Source of the DNA: Brevibacillus migulae
GTDB lineage: Bacteria; Bacillota; Bacilli; Brevibacillales; Brevibacillaceae
Direction: 5' to 3'
DNA length: 47,764 nucleotides
Assembly: GCF_004521915.1 (NCBI RefSeq)
Contig: NZ_SDKD01000026.1
Coordinates: 1-47,764 of the forward strand
A program made the position numbers and the translations under genes. The notes under the pieces are model-generated. The model was given only the letters and a program-made list of their open reading frames with translations. It was not told where the DNA came from and did not search any database. Shown piece by piece: positions 1 through 7,534 of this stretch (position 1 is its first letter; the number at the start of each line of letters is the position of its first letter).

Positions 1-40
1 TTAATTAAACAAACGTGTCTAACTTTTTGGGGTCACTTCA
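1..40. mobile_element. Probable right end of an IS3-family element (partial)
   Basis: The reverse complement of the end of this stretch reads TGAAGTGACCCCAAAAAGTT, followed by AGACA. It resembles the terminal inverted repeats of many IS3/IS150-group elements in Firmicutes, which begin TGA-CTGACCCCAAAAAGTT or similar. An early TAA (positions 2-4) could be the transposase stop. The rest of the element would lie left of the window, so neither the second inverted repeat nor a target duplication can be checked. Confidence 0.4.
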
Positions 41-127
41 GTGATGATGGCGACCCTTTTCTTTAGAACGTAACGATACCTGCCACAACACAATGGCATC
101 TCCAATCACTGAGGGAGCCGCATGAGC

Positions 128-307
128 TTAACCCGACGGATTTTCCGCAAACGGATTGGGTCTCGCCGCCGGGATCGGATACTGTTCGTCCGGTTCGCCA
201 GCGTGGGCTCTGGACTTGTCGACGGAGCCCACCGGAATCGTATTTTCAACCTGGTTTAATACGTCCGGGATCGGTTGATTGGGTGTCGTTTGCTGCTTGT
301 CTGGCAT
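128..307 (-). CDS. Hypothetical small hydrophilic protein (59 aa)
   Basis: A 59-residue product starting MPDKQQTTPNQ. The start is chosen because GGAGGTG lies 5 bases upstream of this ATG; a longer reading would begin upstream of the ribosome binding site. The protein is rich in Pro, Gln, Asn, Asp and Glu and has no membrane segment, cysteine or recognisable domain. The composition suggests a disordered, soluble peptide. No function is assigned. It lies just downstream, on its own strand, of a hairpin at 337-366. It could be a small lineage-specific protein, possibly spore-related, but nothing in the sequence shows that. Confidence 0.55.
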   Translation of the reverse strand: MPDKQQTTPNQPIPDVLNQVENTIPVGSVDKSRAHAGEPDEQYPIPAARPNPFAENPSG

Positions 308-336
308 GGAAGCACCTCCTGCTTCTAGCATCTGTT

Positions 337-366
337 GAAAAAAGCCCGGCTAAACGTCAGGCTTTT
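337..366 (-). terminator. Rho-independent terminator or attenuator
   Basis: AAAAGCC at 340-346 pairs with GGCTTTT at 360-366. On the minus strand the hairpin is followed by a run of six T. No minus-strand gene is seen upstream of it, and it sits about 30 bases ahead of the 59-aa gene, so it could attenuate that gene's leader or end the transcript of a lost gene. Confidence 0.4.
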
Positions 367-549
367 GGTTCAGCGATGGGAATTTACACCCCGCTATTTT
401 TCATCATCCGCATTGCCACCGATCAGCGAGAAATTGTATCCTAGGGGTATCCAATTTTTGGTGCGCGATTCATGCTGAATGCACAGGGAGATAAAAATTG
501 TACCGATCATTGGAGGATACGATTTTTACGGAAAAGAGGAGGATCCACG

Positions 550-744
550 ATGGAAAGCGTCGGAGTCGGAGGTATCATGATGATCATTCCGCTATTAATC
601 ATGATTGCAATCTATGTGTTCGTGATATATGTCTTGGTCAGTGTATTGCGCTTTATGAAAAAGAAAAGCGAACTGGATCAAGCGCGAAACGAGAAGTTGG
701 ACAAGCTGATTCAAGTGCTGGAAGCCAATTCAGGCAAAGAGTAA
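550..744 (+). CDS. Small single-pass membrane protein with charged tail (64 aa)
   Basis: The start ATG at 550 follows GAGGAGGATCCACG, a strong ribosome binding site; an upstream in-frame ATG at 472 has none. The product begins MESVGVGG. It has one long hydrophobic segment at about residues 9-36, then a Lys/Arg-rich stretch (FMKKKSELDQARNEKL) and a short amphipathic, coiled-coil-like tail. This architecture matches small Firmicute membrane proteins such as the DUF4083 type, but the family cannot be settled from sequence alone. It would sit in the membrane with the charged tail in the cytoplasm. A promoter-like element lies just after its stop. Confidence 0.6.
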   Translation: MESVGVGGIMMIIPLLIMIAIYVFVIYVLVSVLRFMKKKSELDQARNEKLDKLIQVLEANSGKE

Positions 745-762
745 AGACTGACAAGCTTCTTG

Positions 763-771
763 TGTTATAAT
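763..771 (+). promoter_or_regulatory. Extended -10 promoter element
   Basis: TGTTATAAT combines a perfect TATAAT (766-771) with an upstream TG (763-764). No good -35 box lies at 17 bp, as is usual for extended -10 promoters. The transcript would begin near a small hairpin (GAGGA-TCGC-TCCTC) and then reach a nine-codon reading frame at 819. Confidence 0.5.
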
Positions 772-818
772 CAAGGGGAGGATCGCTCCTCTCACTTTTC
801 ATTAAAGGAGTGTCAGAC

Positions 819-848
819 ATGATTATCAAGTTCATTCGTTTGCGTTAA
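819..848 (+). CDS. Possible nine-residue leader peptide
   Basis: ATG at 819 follows AAAGGAG with an 8-base gap and encodes MIIKFIRLR, then TAA. It sits downstream of the extended -10 element at 763-771. The peptide is short, hydrophobic and basic. It could be a leader peptide, a micropeptide, or chance. No Arg- or Ile-related gene follows; the next gene is the hydrolase at 957. Confidence 0.25.
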   Translation: MIIKFIRLR

Positions 849-956
849 TGAAAAGCACTGCCCCAGGAACCCCTGCATTTTTGAAGGATTAAGCAAGGGT
901 TTATTTAGGTATGCCTTTTTCCATTAACCAAAAAACGAATGAAATGGGGAATCATC

Positions 957-1826
957 ATGACGGAAAACATCCATCAAATCAATGGCGTTGATATATGTTC
1001 AGAAAGCTTCGGCAATCCGAACCACCCGGCCATCCTGCTTATCATGGGAGCAACCTGCTCGATGGTGTATTGGGACGAAGAATTTTGCCAGCAGCTGGCG
1101 GACACGGGCCGCTACGTGATTCGCTACGACAACCGGGATGTCGGACGTTCCATTGCCTATGAACCGGGAACATCACATTATACCGTAGAGGACATGGCGG
1201 ACGATGCCGTAGGAGTATTGGATGCCTATGGGATAGATCGTGCGCATATCGTCGGGATGTCTCTGGGCGGCATGATCGGACAGATCGTGGCTATCAAGCA
1301 TCCGCAAAGGGTAGCAACCTTGACGCTGATCGCTTCCAGCTTTTACGGCTCGGAGGACAACAAGCGGAACCTGCCTCCGATGGACGAGAGGATCCTTGCG
1401 TTTCACGCAAAAGGGGCCACGTTGGACTGGTCCGATGAAAAAGCGGTTGCCGATTACATGGTCAGCGGTTCGCGAATGCTCTGCGGCTCCAAGCATACGT
1501 TTGATGAGAAACGGGCGTATAAGCAGGTGACGCAAGAAATGAAGCGGGCGAACAATCTGCTCAGTATGTTCAATCACGCCCTTCTTAGGGGCGATGACTC
1601 CTACGAAGGAAAAGAAAAAGAGATCAACGTACCTGTTTTGGTGATTCACGGTACAGAAGATACGATTCTTCCCTATGAGCACGGCTTAGCGCTGGCTCAG
1701 GAAATCCCCGGTGCCCGGTTGCTTACGCTGGAAGGGACAGGGCACGAAATCCACGAGGAGGATTGGGGACAGATCATCCGGGCCATATTGACACATACCT
1801 CGGTTGATCGCAGAGATATCAAGTAG
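957..1826 (+). CDS. Alpha/beta hydrolase fold protein
   Basis: A 289-residue cytosolic hydrolase of the alpha/beta fold. The nucleophile elbow GMSLGG places Ser at about residue 102. An Asp follows in HGTEDTILP and the catalytic His is in GTGHEIHEEDW, so the triad Ser-Asp-His is complete. The overall pattern (GATCSMVYW, YDNRDVGRS) resembles the RdmC/DnrP-like esterases of COG0596. The substrate is unknown. The start at ATG 957 (MTENIHQ) is preferred over ATG 939 because the latter sits inside the purine-rich leader that would serve as ribosome binding site; both are in frame. It is a monocistronic unit ended by the terminator at 1853-1888. Confidence 0.85.
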   Translation: MTENIHQINGVDICSESFGNPNHPAILLIMGATCSMVYWDEEFCQQLADTGRYVIRYDNRDVGRSIAYEPGTSHYTVEDMADDAVGVLDAYGIDRAHIVGMSLGGMIGQIVAIKHPQRVATLTLIASSFYGSEDNKRNLPPMDERILAFHAKGATLDWSDEKAVADYMVSGSRMLCGSKHTFDEKRAYKQVTQEMKRANNLLSMFNHALLRGDDSYEGKEKEINVPVLVIHGTEDTILPYEHGLALAQEIPGARLLTLEGTGHEIHEEDWGQIIRAILTHTSVDRRDIK

Positions 1827-1852
1827 ACATATGTTGAATATAGGGAAAACGA

Positions 1853-1888
1853 GATGCAAGTGGCTGAATGGCCATTGCATCTTTTTTT
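1853..1888 (+). terminator. Rho-independent terminator
   Basis: GATGCAA-(g)-TGGC pairs with GCCA-TTGCATC across a short loop, followed by seven T. It lies 27 bases after the hydrolase stop. Confidence 0.85.
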
Positions 1889-1995
1889 CATCTATGGGGG
1901 CGGAAAAGTTCCTTTAAAAGGAAAGAAGGATCCTGAAAATTGGAAACTATTGGGTGTATAATGGCTGTATGGTTAACGAAATGGAGGTGTCCCCT

Positions 1996-2227
1996 TTGCA
2001 GCTCTTTCGCTTGCATATTCCTCGGGTATTGCTCGGCTTGATATTCTTATGTGCTGGATATAACGGGTGGCGTTGTCAACATTTTGCTGTTTCATCTGTT
2101 TGTGGACCCAGCTCTCCTTTTTCTGGCATTGCTTGTTTTTGTGCTGGAAGCCTATCTATTGTGGATGTTTCGGAATAACTTCAGAAGCCTGTTTACAGTG
2201 AAAGCGGAATCGGACATCGAAGGCTGA
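1996..2227 (+). pseudogene. DoxX-like membrane protein remnant (internal deletion and frameshift)
   Basis: A TTG start at 1996 is preceded by GGAGGTG and opens MQLFRLHIPRVLLGLIFLCA, then GYNG. This resembles the first membrane helix of DoxX-like proteins (LGLIFL-AG-NG). Near 2065 the reading shifts by one base: the next frame continues GVVNILLFHLFVDPALLF and then LALLVFVLEAYLLWMFRNNF, which resembles the last two helices of the same family, ending at TGA 2225-2227. The middle helices of a normal protein of about 130 residues are missing. I read it as one gene that lost its centre and its frame. The family assignment rests on remembered motif similarity. Confidence 0.6.
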
Positions 2228-2229
2228 GG

Positions 2230-2374
2230 TTTGCGGTAGGTTACTGCCGTGCCATTCGGATCGGAGACATCATGGAAGTGGCAGGTACGACAGCCATGAA
2301 AGATGGTAGGTGGTAGGTGTTGGAGACCCTTACTAACAGACGTGGAGATTGAAGCTTATGCGATAGCAAGGTAA
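2230..2374 (+). pseudogene. RidA/YjgF-family gene remnant
   Basis: Three frames together give a decayed RidA-like protein. Frame A (from 2236) reads VGYCRAIRIGDIMEVAGTTA and continues MKDG, like the VGYSRAVRVG...VSGTTA start of RidA homologues. A one-base loss at 2308-2309 shifts into VVGVGDPY (2310-2333), then TAA where the family usually has Ala, then QT. A further shift gives IEAYAIAR before TAA at 2372-2374, resembling the IIEAALAR helix. Normal RidA-like proteins are about 120-130 residues; much is missing. It directly abuts the DoxX-like remnant, so both may be relics of one operon. Confidence 0.6.
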
Positions 2375-2379
2375 ATACG

Positions 2380-2426
2380 AAAGGTAGCGGGTTCCTTTTC
2401 AGAGTGACCGGCTACCTTTCCTTTTT
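2380..2426 (+). terminator. Rho-independent terminator
   Basis: AAAGGTAGC at 2380-2388 pairs with GCTACCTTT at 2411-2419, extended by GGT/ACC, followed by a T-rich tail. It probably ended the transcript of the two decayed genes upstream. Confidence 0.7.
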
Positions 2427-2534
2427 AAGCAATGGGCGCTATATTGCGTGTAAAGTCTGTTCCCAATTCATATTCGGTTCACACAATGAGTTTATCCTGA
2501 ACGTGAAACGACAAATACGGATTGGAGACGAACC

Positions 2535-3881
2535 ATGAGCAGAAATTTTCGGAGGATTATCCTTGCCATCTCTATTATTGTGTTGTTAGTAGGGGGAATA
2601 GGCGCATTTGGAGCTGTTCGTTCACGGGCGGATTGGCTTTCCGTTCGCAACACGGCAGAGCATATTGCGCTAGAAAGAAAAGTGCCCATCCATCAACCCA
2701 ATAAACCGACCGTGGCAGTCGTGTTGGGAAGCCCAATTACCGAGATATTTGATTTTATGGTGCCTTATGAATTGTTTGCGATGACCGATGCCTACAACGT
2801 TTACGCGGTTGCACCGAACCATGAGGTTACGTCACTCACGGGGGGATTGGATATCATTCCGCACTATTCTTTTGCGGAAATGGATCGATTGCTGGGGAAG
2901 AGCCCGGACCTGATTGTGGTCCCTTATATGCCCATGGTCGATGAAATGAAGTATCAGCCTGTCCGGAAATGGCTGAAAAAACATGCCAACACGGAAATAC
3001 TCAGCATTTGTTCCGGGGCGATGAACCTTGCAGACGCTGGTTTATTGAATGGGAAATCTTCAACGATACACTGGCGCATTGTTGACCAGGTGAAAAGGAA
3101 CTATCCCGATACGGACTGGGTAAGAGATCGAAGGTATATTCAAGAGGGGAACATGATGAACTCCGCCGGTCTTACCTCCGGAATTGATGCTGTACTCCGC
3201 GTCATCTCTCAACATTTGGGGGAACCTACGGCAGAGAAAATTGCGAATGAAATCAATTACCCTTCATATCACTTTGTTGAAAATGCTGAGGTGGAGCCAT
3301 TTTACATCGATTGGACCGAGGCCATCTATTATTTGAATCTGGCGTTTCAGTTTGACAAGGAAAAGATAGGCGTGCTGCTTTATGATGGCATGGAGGAAGG
3401 GGCACTTGCTTCGGTGTTTGATACGTACGCACCATTGGGAACTACTAAGATGTTTACGCTAACAAACGAGGATAGAACGATTGTTACAAAACATAACCTG
3501 AACCTGATTGCCCGGTTTCACGACTCTAATGCCCTTGCATTGGATCGATTTTTTGTAACAGGCACTGAAGCATTTCTCTTATCCCAAAACGTCGAAAGCC
3601 AATGGAAGTCATTTTATGCGGGTGTGCCGCTAGAATTCATTCATAGCAAAAAGTCAGACCGATTTGTCTTTGATGCTACGCTTGAAGATTTGGCTAGAAG
3701 CGAGGACGTTTTAACTGCTCAATGGGCAACAAAACGGCTAGAGTATCGTGCCAACAATGTAAAGTTTGAAGGAAAACCGTTACCCACTGAAGCCTTGATG
3801 ACTCTGCTTGTGCTCAGTTTGATTGCTTTCATTATCGCCTTCTATACAGATGGGAAGGTTTTTCGGAAATGGTCGAAATAA
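2535..3881 (+). CDS. Membrane-anchored DJ-1/PfpI-type (class I GATase-like) protein
   Basis: A 448-residue protein with an N-terminal membrane anchor (about residues 8-28), an extracytoplasmic body and a second hydrophobic segment near the C terminus (about 416-438) followed by a basic tail. The first half of the body is a DJ-1/PfpI domain. It has the nucleophile elbow SICSGAMNLADAG, with Cys at about residue 159, and the GATase1-like order found in front of AraC-type regulators, but no helix-turn-helix follows. Residues about 270-395 (IGVLLYDGMEEGALASVFDT) look like a second, degenerate copy of the same fold. The role is unknown; a periplasm-facing sensor or enzyme is possible. It is monocistronic and has no clear partner. 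Confidence 0.75.
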   Translation: MSRNFRRIILAISIIVLLVGGIGAFGAVRSRADWLSVRNTAEHIALERKVPIHQPNKPTVAVVLGSPITEIFDFMVPYELFAMTDAYNVYAVAPNHEVTSLTGGLDIIPHYSFAEMDRLLGKSPDLIVVPYMPMVDEMKYQPVRKWLKKHANTEILSICSGAMNLADAGLLNGKSSTIHWRIVDQVKRNYPDTDWVRDRRYIQEGNMMNSAGLTSGIDAVLRVISQHLGEPTAEKIANEINYPSYHFVENAEVEPFYIDWTEAIYYLNLAFQFDKEKIGVLLYDGMEEGALASVFDTYAPLGTTKMFTLTNEDRTIVTKHNLNLIARFHDSNALALDRFFVTGTEAFLLSQNVESQWKSFYAGVPLEFIHSKKSDRFVFDATLEDLARSEDVLTAQWATKRLEYRANNVKFEGKPLPTEALMTLLVLSLIAFIIAFYTDGKVFRKWSK

Positions 3882-3965
3882 AAAAAGAAACCCTCGTCCA
3901 TCCAAATCTGATCTAAAACGTGAAAATGTCTGATTCCCTATGAAAAATCAGAGGAGAGAATATTC

Positions 3966-3994
3966 TTGAAATGCGGGGAAGGGAAGTATAGAAT
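3966..3994 (+). promoter_or_regulatory. araA promoter (SigA-type)
   Basis: TTGAAA (3966-3971) and TAGAAT (3989-3994) are separated by exactly 17 bp. The AraR-like operator at 4004-4019 starts 9 bases downstream, over the expected transcription start, which fits repression. Confidence 0.65.
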
Positions 3995-4003
3995 AAAATT
4001 GAA

Positions 4004-4019
4004 AGTTGTACGTACAATT
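4004..4019. promoter_or_regulatory. AraR operator O1 (araA)
   Basis: AGTTGTACGTACAATT is a near-perfect match to the AraR operator pattern ATTTGTACGTACAAAT known from B. subtilis. It overlaps the predicted start of the araA transcript. Confidence 0.85.
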
Positions 4020-4080
4020 CAAAATGTACAGATATGCTGAAGTGATAAGTCAATATATTTTCAGAGAGTTTCATATCTTA

Positions 4081-4096
4081 ACTTATCCGTACAAGT
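4081..4096. promoter_or_regulatory. AraR operator O2 (araA, weaker)
   Basis: ACTTATCCGTACAAGT keeps both outer half-sites of the AraR palindrome with two central-left mismatches. Its centre is 77 bp from O1. Paired, spaced operators allow cooperative binding and looping by AraR in B. subtilis. Confidence 0.6.
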
Positions 4097-4137
4097 TAGT
4101 CGCGTACAACGATTCAGCCAAAAGAGGAGGATGAGCC

Positions 4138-5628
4138 ATGCTACACCAAAAACCGTACGAATTTTGGTTTGTCACGGGAAGTCAGCACTTATACGGCCCG
4201 GAAACGATTGAGCAGGTAGAAGCCCATTCGCGACAAATCGCCGCGGGGATTGATCAGGATGACAACCTTGCCTATCCCATCCGCTACAAAGCCGTATGCA
4301 CCACGCCGGATGAGATCCGTAAAGTATGTCTGGAAGCCAATGCGGACGATACATGCGCGGGCGTGATCACTTGGATGCATACCTTTTCCCCGGCGAAAAT
4401 GTGGATCGCAGGCTTGACCGAGCTGCGCAAACCGCTGCTCCACCTGCACACTCAATTCAATCGTGACATTCCGTGGGATCAAATCGACATGGACTTTATG
4501 AACCTCAACCAGTCCGCCCATGGAGACCGCGAGTATGGCTTCATCGGCACACGGATGGGAGTGGCGCGAAAGGTTGTCGTTGGACACTGGGAAGATGCAT
4601 CGGTGCGTCAGCGAATCGGCGGCTGGCAGCGCACGGCCGTAGCCTTTACCGCAGGCAAGCAGCTCAAGGTCGCGCGCTTTGGCGACAACATGCGCGAAGT
4701 GGCGGTGACCGAGGGTGACAAGGTAGAAGCGCAGATCAAGTTCGGCTGGTCGGTAAATACGTATGGCATCGGGGACTTGGTGCAACGCATGAATGAAATA
4801 CCGGACGCAGAAGTCGCACAGCTGTTCGACACATATGCCGATTTGTATGAATTGGCACCCGAAGCTCTCCAGCCAGGGCCGATTCGCGATTCGATCCTAG
4901 AGCAAGCGCGGATTGAACTCGGACTGCGTGCGTTTTTGCAAGAAGGAAACTTTCAGGCATTTACGACGACTTTCGAAGATTTGCACGGCATGAAGCAGCT
5001 GCCGGGACTGGCCGTACAGCGCTTGATGGCGGATGGCTACGGATTTGGCGGTGAAGGAGACTGGAAGACAGCGGCACTGGTCCGGATCATGAAGATCATG
5101 GCTGGCGGCGCAGGAACGTCCTTTATGGAGGACTACACCTATCACTTTGAACAAGGGAATGAAATGGTTTTAGGTGCGCATATGCTGGAAATATGTCCGA
5201 CGATCGCCGCAAACCGGCCAAAAGTGGAAGTGCATCCGCTCTCGATCGGTGGCAAAGCCGACCCCGCACGCCTCATATTTGACGGAAAAGGCGGCAAGGC
5301 ACTCAATGCATCTTTGATCGATCTGGGCAATCGTTTCCGTCTGTTGATCAACGAAGTAGAGGCCGTCCAACCCGAGCAGGATATGCCGAAGCTTCCTGTA
5401 GCACGCGTCCTGTGGAAAACATTGCCTTCTCTATCGGAAGCGGCGGAGGCCTGGATTCTGGCAGGCGGCGCTCATCACACCGGTTTTTCTTATGTGGTTA
5501 CCACCGAGCAGCTGGCAGATTGGGCGGAAATGGCGGGAGTCGAATGCGTCGTGATCGATGAGGACACGAAATTGCGAAGCTTCCGCAACGAATTGAAATG
5601 GAGCGAAATTGCCTGGAAGCTGAGATAG
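4138..5628 (+). CDS. araA: L-arabinose isomerase
   Basis: Cytosolic L-arabinose isomerase converting L-arabinose to L-ribulose with a divalent metal. It is 496 residues, the normal length. It begins YEFWFVTGSQHLYGPET, the family signature. It carries the metal/catalytic region TSFMEDYTYHFEQGNEMVLG (Glu about 331), SIGGKADPARLIFDGKGG, and GGAHHTGFSY (His 446-447). The start ATG follows GAGGAGGATGAGCC. It leads the arabinose block, behind a promoter covered by two AraR operators, and is followed 60 bases later by araB with its own AraR site. It appears intact. The identification is secure. Confidence 0.97.
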   Translation: MLHQKPYEFWFVTGSQHLYGPETIEQVEAHSRQIAAGIDQDDNLAYPIRYKAVCTTPDEIRKVCLEANADDTCAGVITWMHTFSPAKMWIAGLTELRKPLLHLHTQFNRDIPWDQIDMDFMNLNQSAHGDREYGFIGTRMGVARKVVVGHWEDASVRQRIGGWQRTAVAFTAGKQLKVARFGDNMREVAVTEGDKVEAQIKFGWSVNTYGIGDLVQRMNEIPDAEVAQLFDTYADLYELAPEALQPGPIRDSILEQARIELGLRAFLQEGNFQAFTTTFEDLHGMKQLPGLAVQRLMADGYGFGGEGDWKTAALVRIMKIMAGGAGTSFMEDYTYHFEQGNEMVLGAHMLEICPTIAANRPKVEVHPLSIGGKADPARLIFDGKGGKALNASLIDLGNRFRLLINEVEAVQPEQDMPKLPVARVLWKTLPSLSEAAEAWILAGGAHHTGFSYVVTTEQLADWAEMAGVECVVIDEDTKLRSFRNELKWSEIAWKLR

Positions 5629-5654
5629 CCGAGGCTGCTTGCAATTGACGAATA

Positions 5655-5670
5655 ACTTGTACGTACATCC
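5655..5670. promoter_or_regulatory. AraR operator O3 (araA-araB gap)
   Basis: ACTTGTACGTACATCC keeps the full central TTGTACGTACA core. The same bases recur at 8741-8756. It sits just before the araB ribosome binding site (AAAAGGAGGGG), so AraR could block read-through from araA or a local promoter. Confidence 0.75.
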
Positions 5671-5687
5671 AAAAGGAGGGGAGCCCA

Positions 5688-7358
5688 ATGGAAAAGAGGT
5701 ACTCAATCGGAGTCGACTACGGTACAGAGTAGGCAAGAGCTGTGCTGGTCGATCTCTCTACAGGTGAAGTGGCGGCATCAGCTGTCAAGAGCTACACACA
5801 CGGAGTTATCGAAGAAGAGCTGCCAGGCTTGGGCGTTCGTCTCGAGAAAGACTGGGCCCTGCAGGATCCAAACGACTATGTGGAGGCATTTATTGAAACC
5901 GTTTCCACGGTAGTCAAGGAGGTAGAGGGACAGATCGCGCCGGAGCAGATCATCGGAGTGGGGATCGATTTTACCGCCTGCACCGTGCTGCCCGTGAAGC
6001 AGGACGGGACTCCGCTGTGCAATATCCCACAATGGCGTCCGAATCCGCATAGCTGGGTGAAGCTGTGGAAGCATCATGCGGCACAGGATGAGGCCAACCG
6101 CTTAAATGAAATCGCTGCCAACATGGAGGATTCTTTTTTATCCCGTTATGGCGGCAAGATTTCGTCCGAGTGGCTGTTTCCAAAAATTTGGCAAATTTTG
6201 AATGAAGCGCCGGAAATCTATGACGAGATGGATCGCTTTATCGAAGCGGCGGATTGGATCATCTGGCAGATTACCGGCAAGGAAACGCGAAACTCTTGCA
6301 CAGCTGGCTACAAGGCGATCTGGCATAAACAAAAGGGGTACCCCGACCCATCCTTTTTCAAAGCACTGGACCCGCGTCTGGAGCATGTCGTCGAAGAGAA
6401 GCTGTCCCGTGAGATCATGCCTATAGGCAGCCGGGCTGGTGATTTGACAGAGGAAATGGCGGCGAAAACGGGGCTGCGCGCAGGCACGGCAGTCGCGGTT
6501 GGCAACGTGGACGCCCATGTTTCCGCGCCAGCGGCAGCAGTCACAACACCTGGGACAATGCTCATGATCATGGGGACATCGACCTGCGACATCCTGCTGG
6601 GGACGGAAGAAAAAATTGTCCCAGGCATGTGTGGCGTGGTGGAGGATGGTGTCATTCCGGGCTTCTTTGGTTATGAGGCAGGACAATCCGGTGTGGGAGA
6701 CGTGTTTGCGTGGTATGTCGAGCATGGAATTCCGGAGACGTATCAGGCAGAGGCACGCGAACAAGGCATCTCGATCCATCAGCTCTTGGAGGAGAAGGCA
6801 GCCCTGCTCAAGCCGGGCCAGAGCGGTCTGTTGGCCCTAGATTGGCTCAACGGCAATCGCTCGGTGCTCGTCGATGCGGATCTGACGGGGATGCTCATCG
6901 GCTTGACGTTGGATACGAAGCCGGAAGAGATCTATCGTGCCTTGATCGAGGCGACCGCTTTTGGCAAGCGGGTCATCATCGAGATGTTCACCGAGCATGG
7001 CGTACCGATCGAGCGACTGGTGGCATGCGGCGGACTTCCCCACAAAAACAAGATGCTGATGCAGATCTACGCAGACGTGTGCGGGCGGGAAATCTCCATC
7101 GCCGCGCATTTGCAGACACCGGCAATCGGCTCGGCGATGTTCGGCGCGGTGGCAGCGGGCAAGGATGCAGGCGGTTTTGGCAACATCCTGGAGGCGGCGG
7201 AAAAGATCGCGAAGCTCCAGGAGGGAACCATCGTCCCGATCCCGGAGAACCAGGTCATTTACGACCAGCTGTATCGGGAGTATAAGCGCCTGCACGACTA
7301 TTTCGGCAGGGGCGAAAACGACGTGATGAAGGTGCTGAAACAGCTAAAACGGATGTAA
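5688..7358 (+). pseudogene. araB: L-ribulokinase with in-frame amber stop at codon 15
   Basis: A full-length FGGY-family ribulokinase gene (about 556 codons, normal size) that phosphorylates L-ribulose with ATP. ATG 5688 follows AAAAGGAGGGG and opens MEKRYSIGVDYGTE, then TAG (5730-5732), then ARAVLVDLSTG in the same frame. Homologues read YGTESGRAVLV, so the stop replaces Ser and the next Gly is Ala. The stop splits the N-terminal phosphate-binding loop (DYGT...R). The remainder is open and well conserved (GVGIDFTACTVLP, GNVDAHVSAPAA, ALDWLNGNRS, ACGGLPHKN). A restart at GTG 5742 would give 538 residues but omit the ATP loop and has only a weak ribosome binding site. Nonsense mutation, read-through or sequence error are all possible. 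Confidence 0.85.
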
Positions 7359-7492
7359 GCCTAGCCGGTAAGCGGTCACTCAATCCCCTTTGCGTCCATG
7401 AACGTCACCTTGAAAAGCATGTTTTTTGTCCAGCGAGTATGATACACTTTTTCCAGTGAGCAGCGCCTGTATGGCAGAAGCGGCATACGCCA

Positions 7493-7508
7493 TTTTGTAC
7501 GTACAAGT
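7493..7508. promoter_or_regulatory. AraR operator O4 (araR)
   Basis: TTTTGTACGTACAAGT is a strong AraR palindrome 27 bases upstream of the araR start codon, consistent with autorepression. Confidence 0.85.
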
Positions 7509-7534
7509 TCAAATATAAAGGTGATAGGACATAC

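Noticed and set aside
5730..5732. TAG in araB as pyrrolysine
   Set aside because: Nothing in the window suggests a pylT/pylS system, and pyrrolysine is not expected in a ribulokinase; simple nonsense, read-through or error is likelier.
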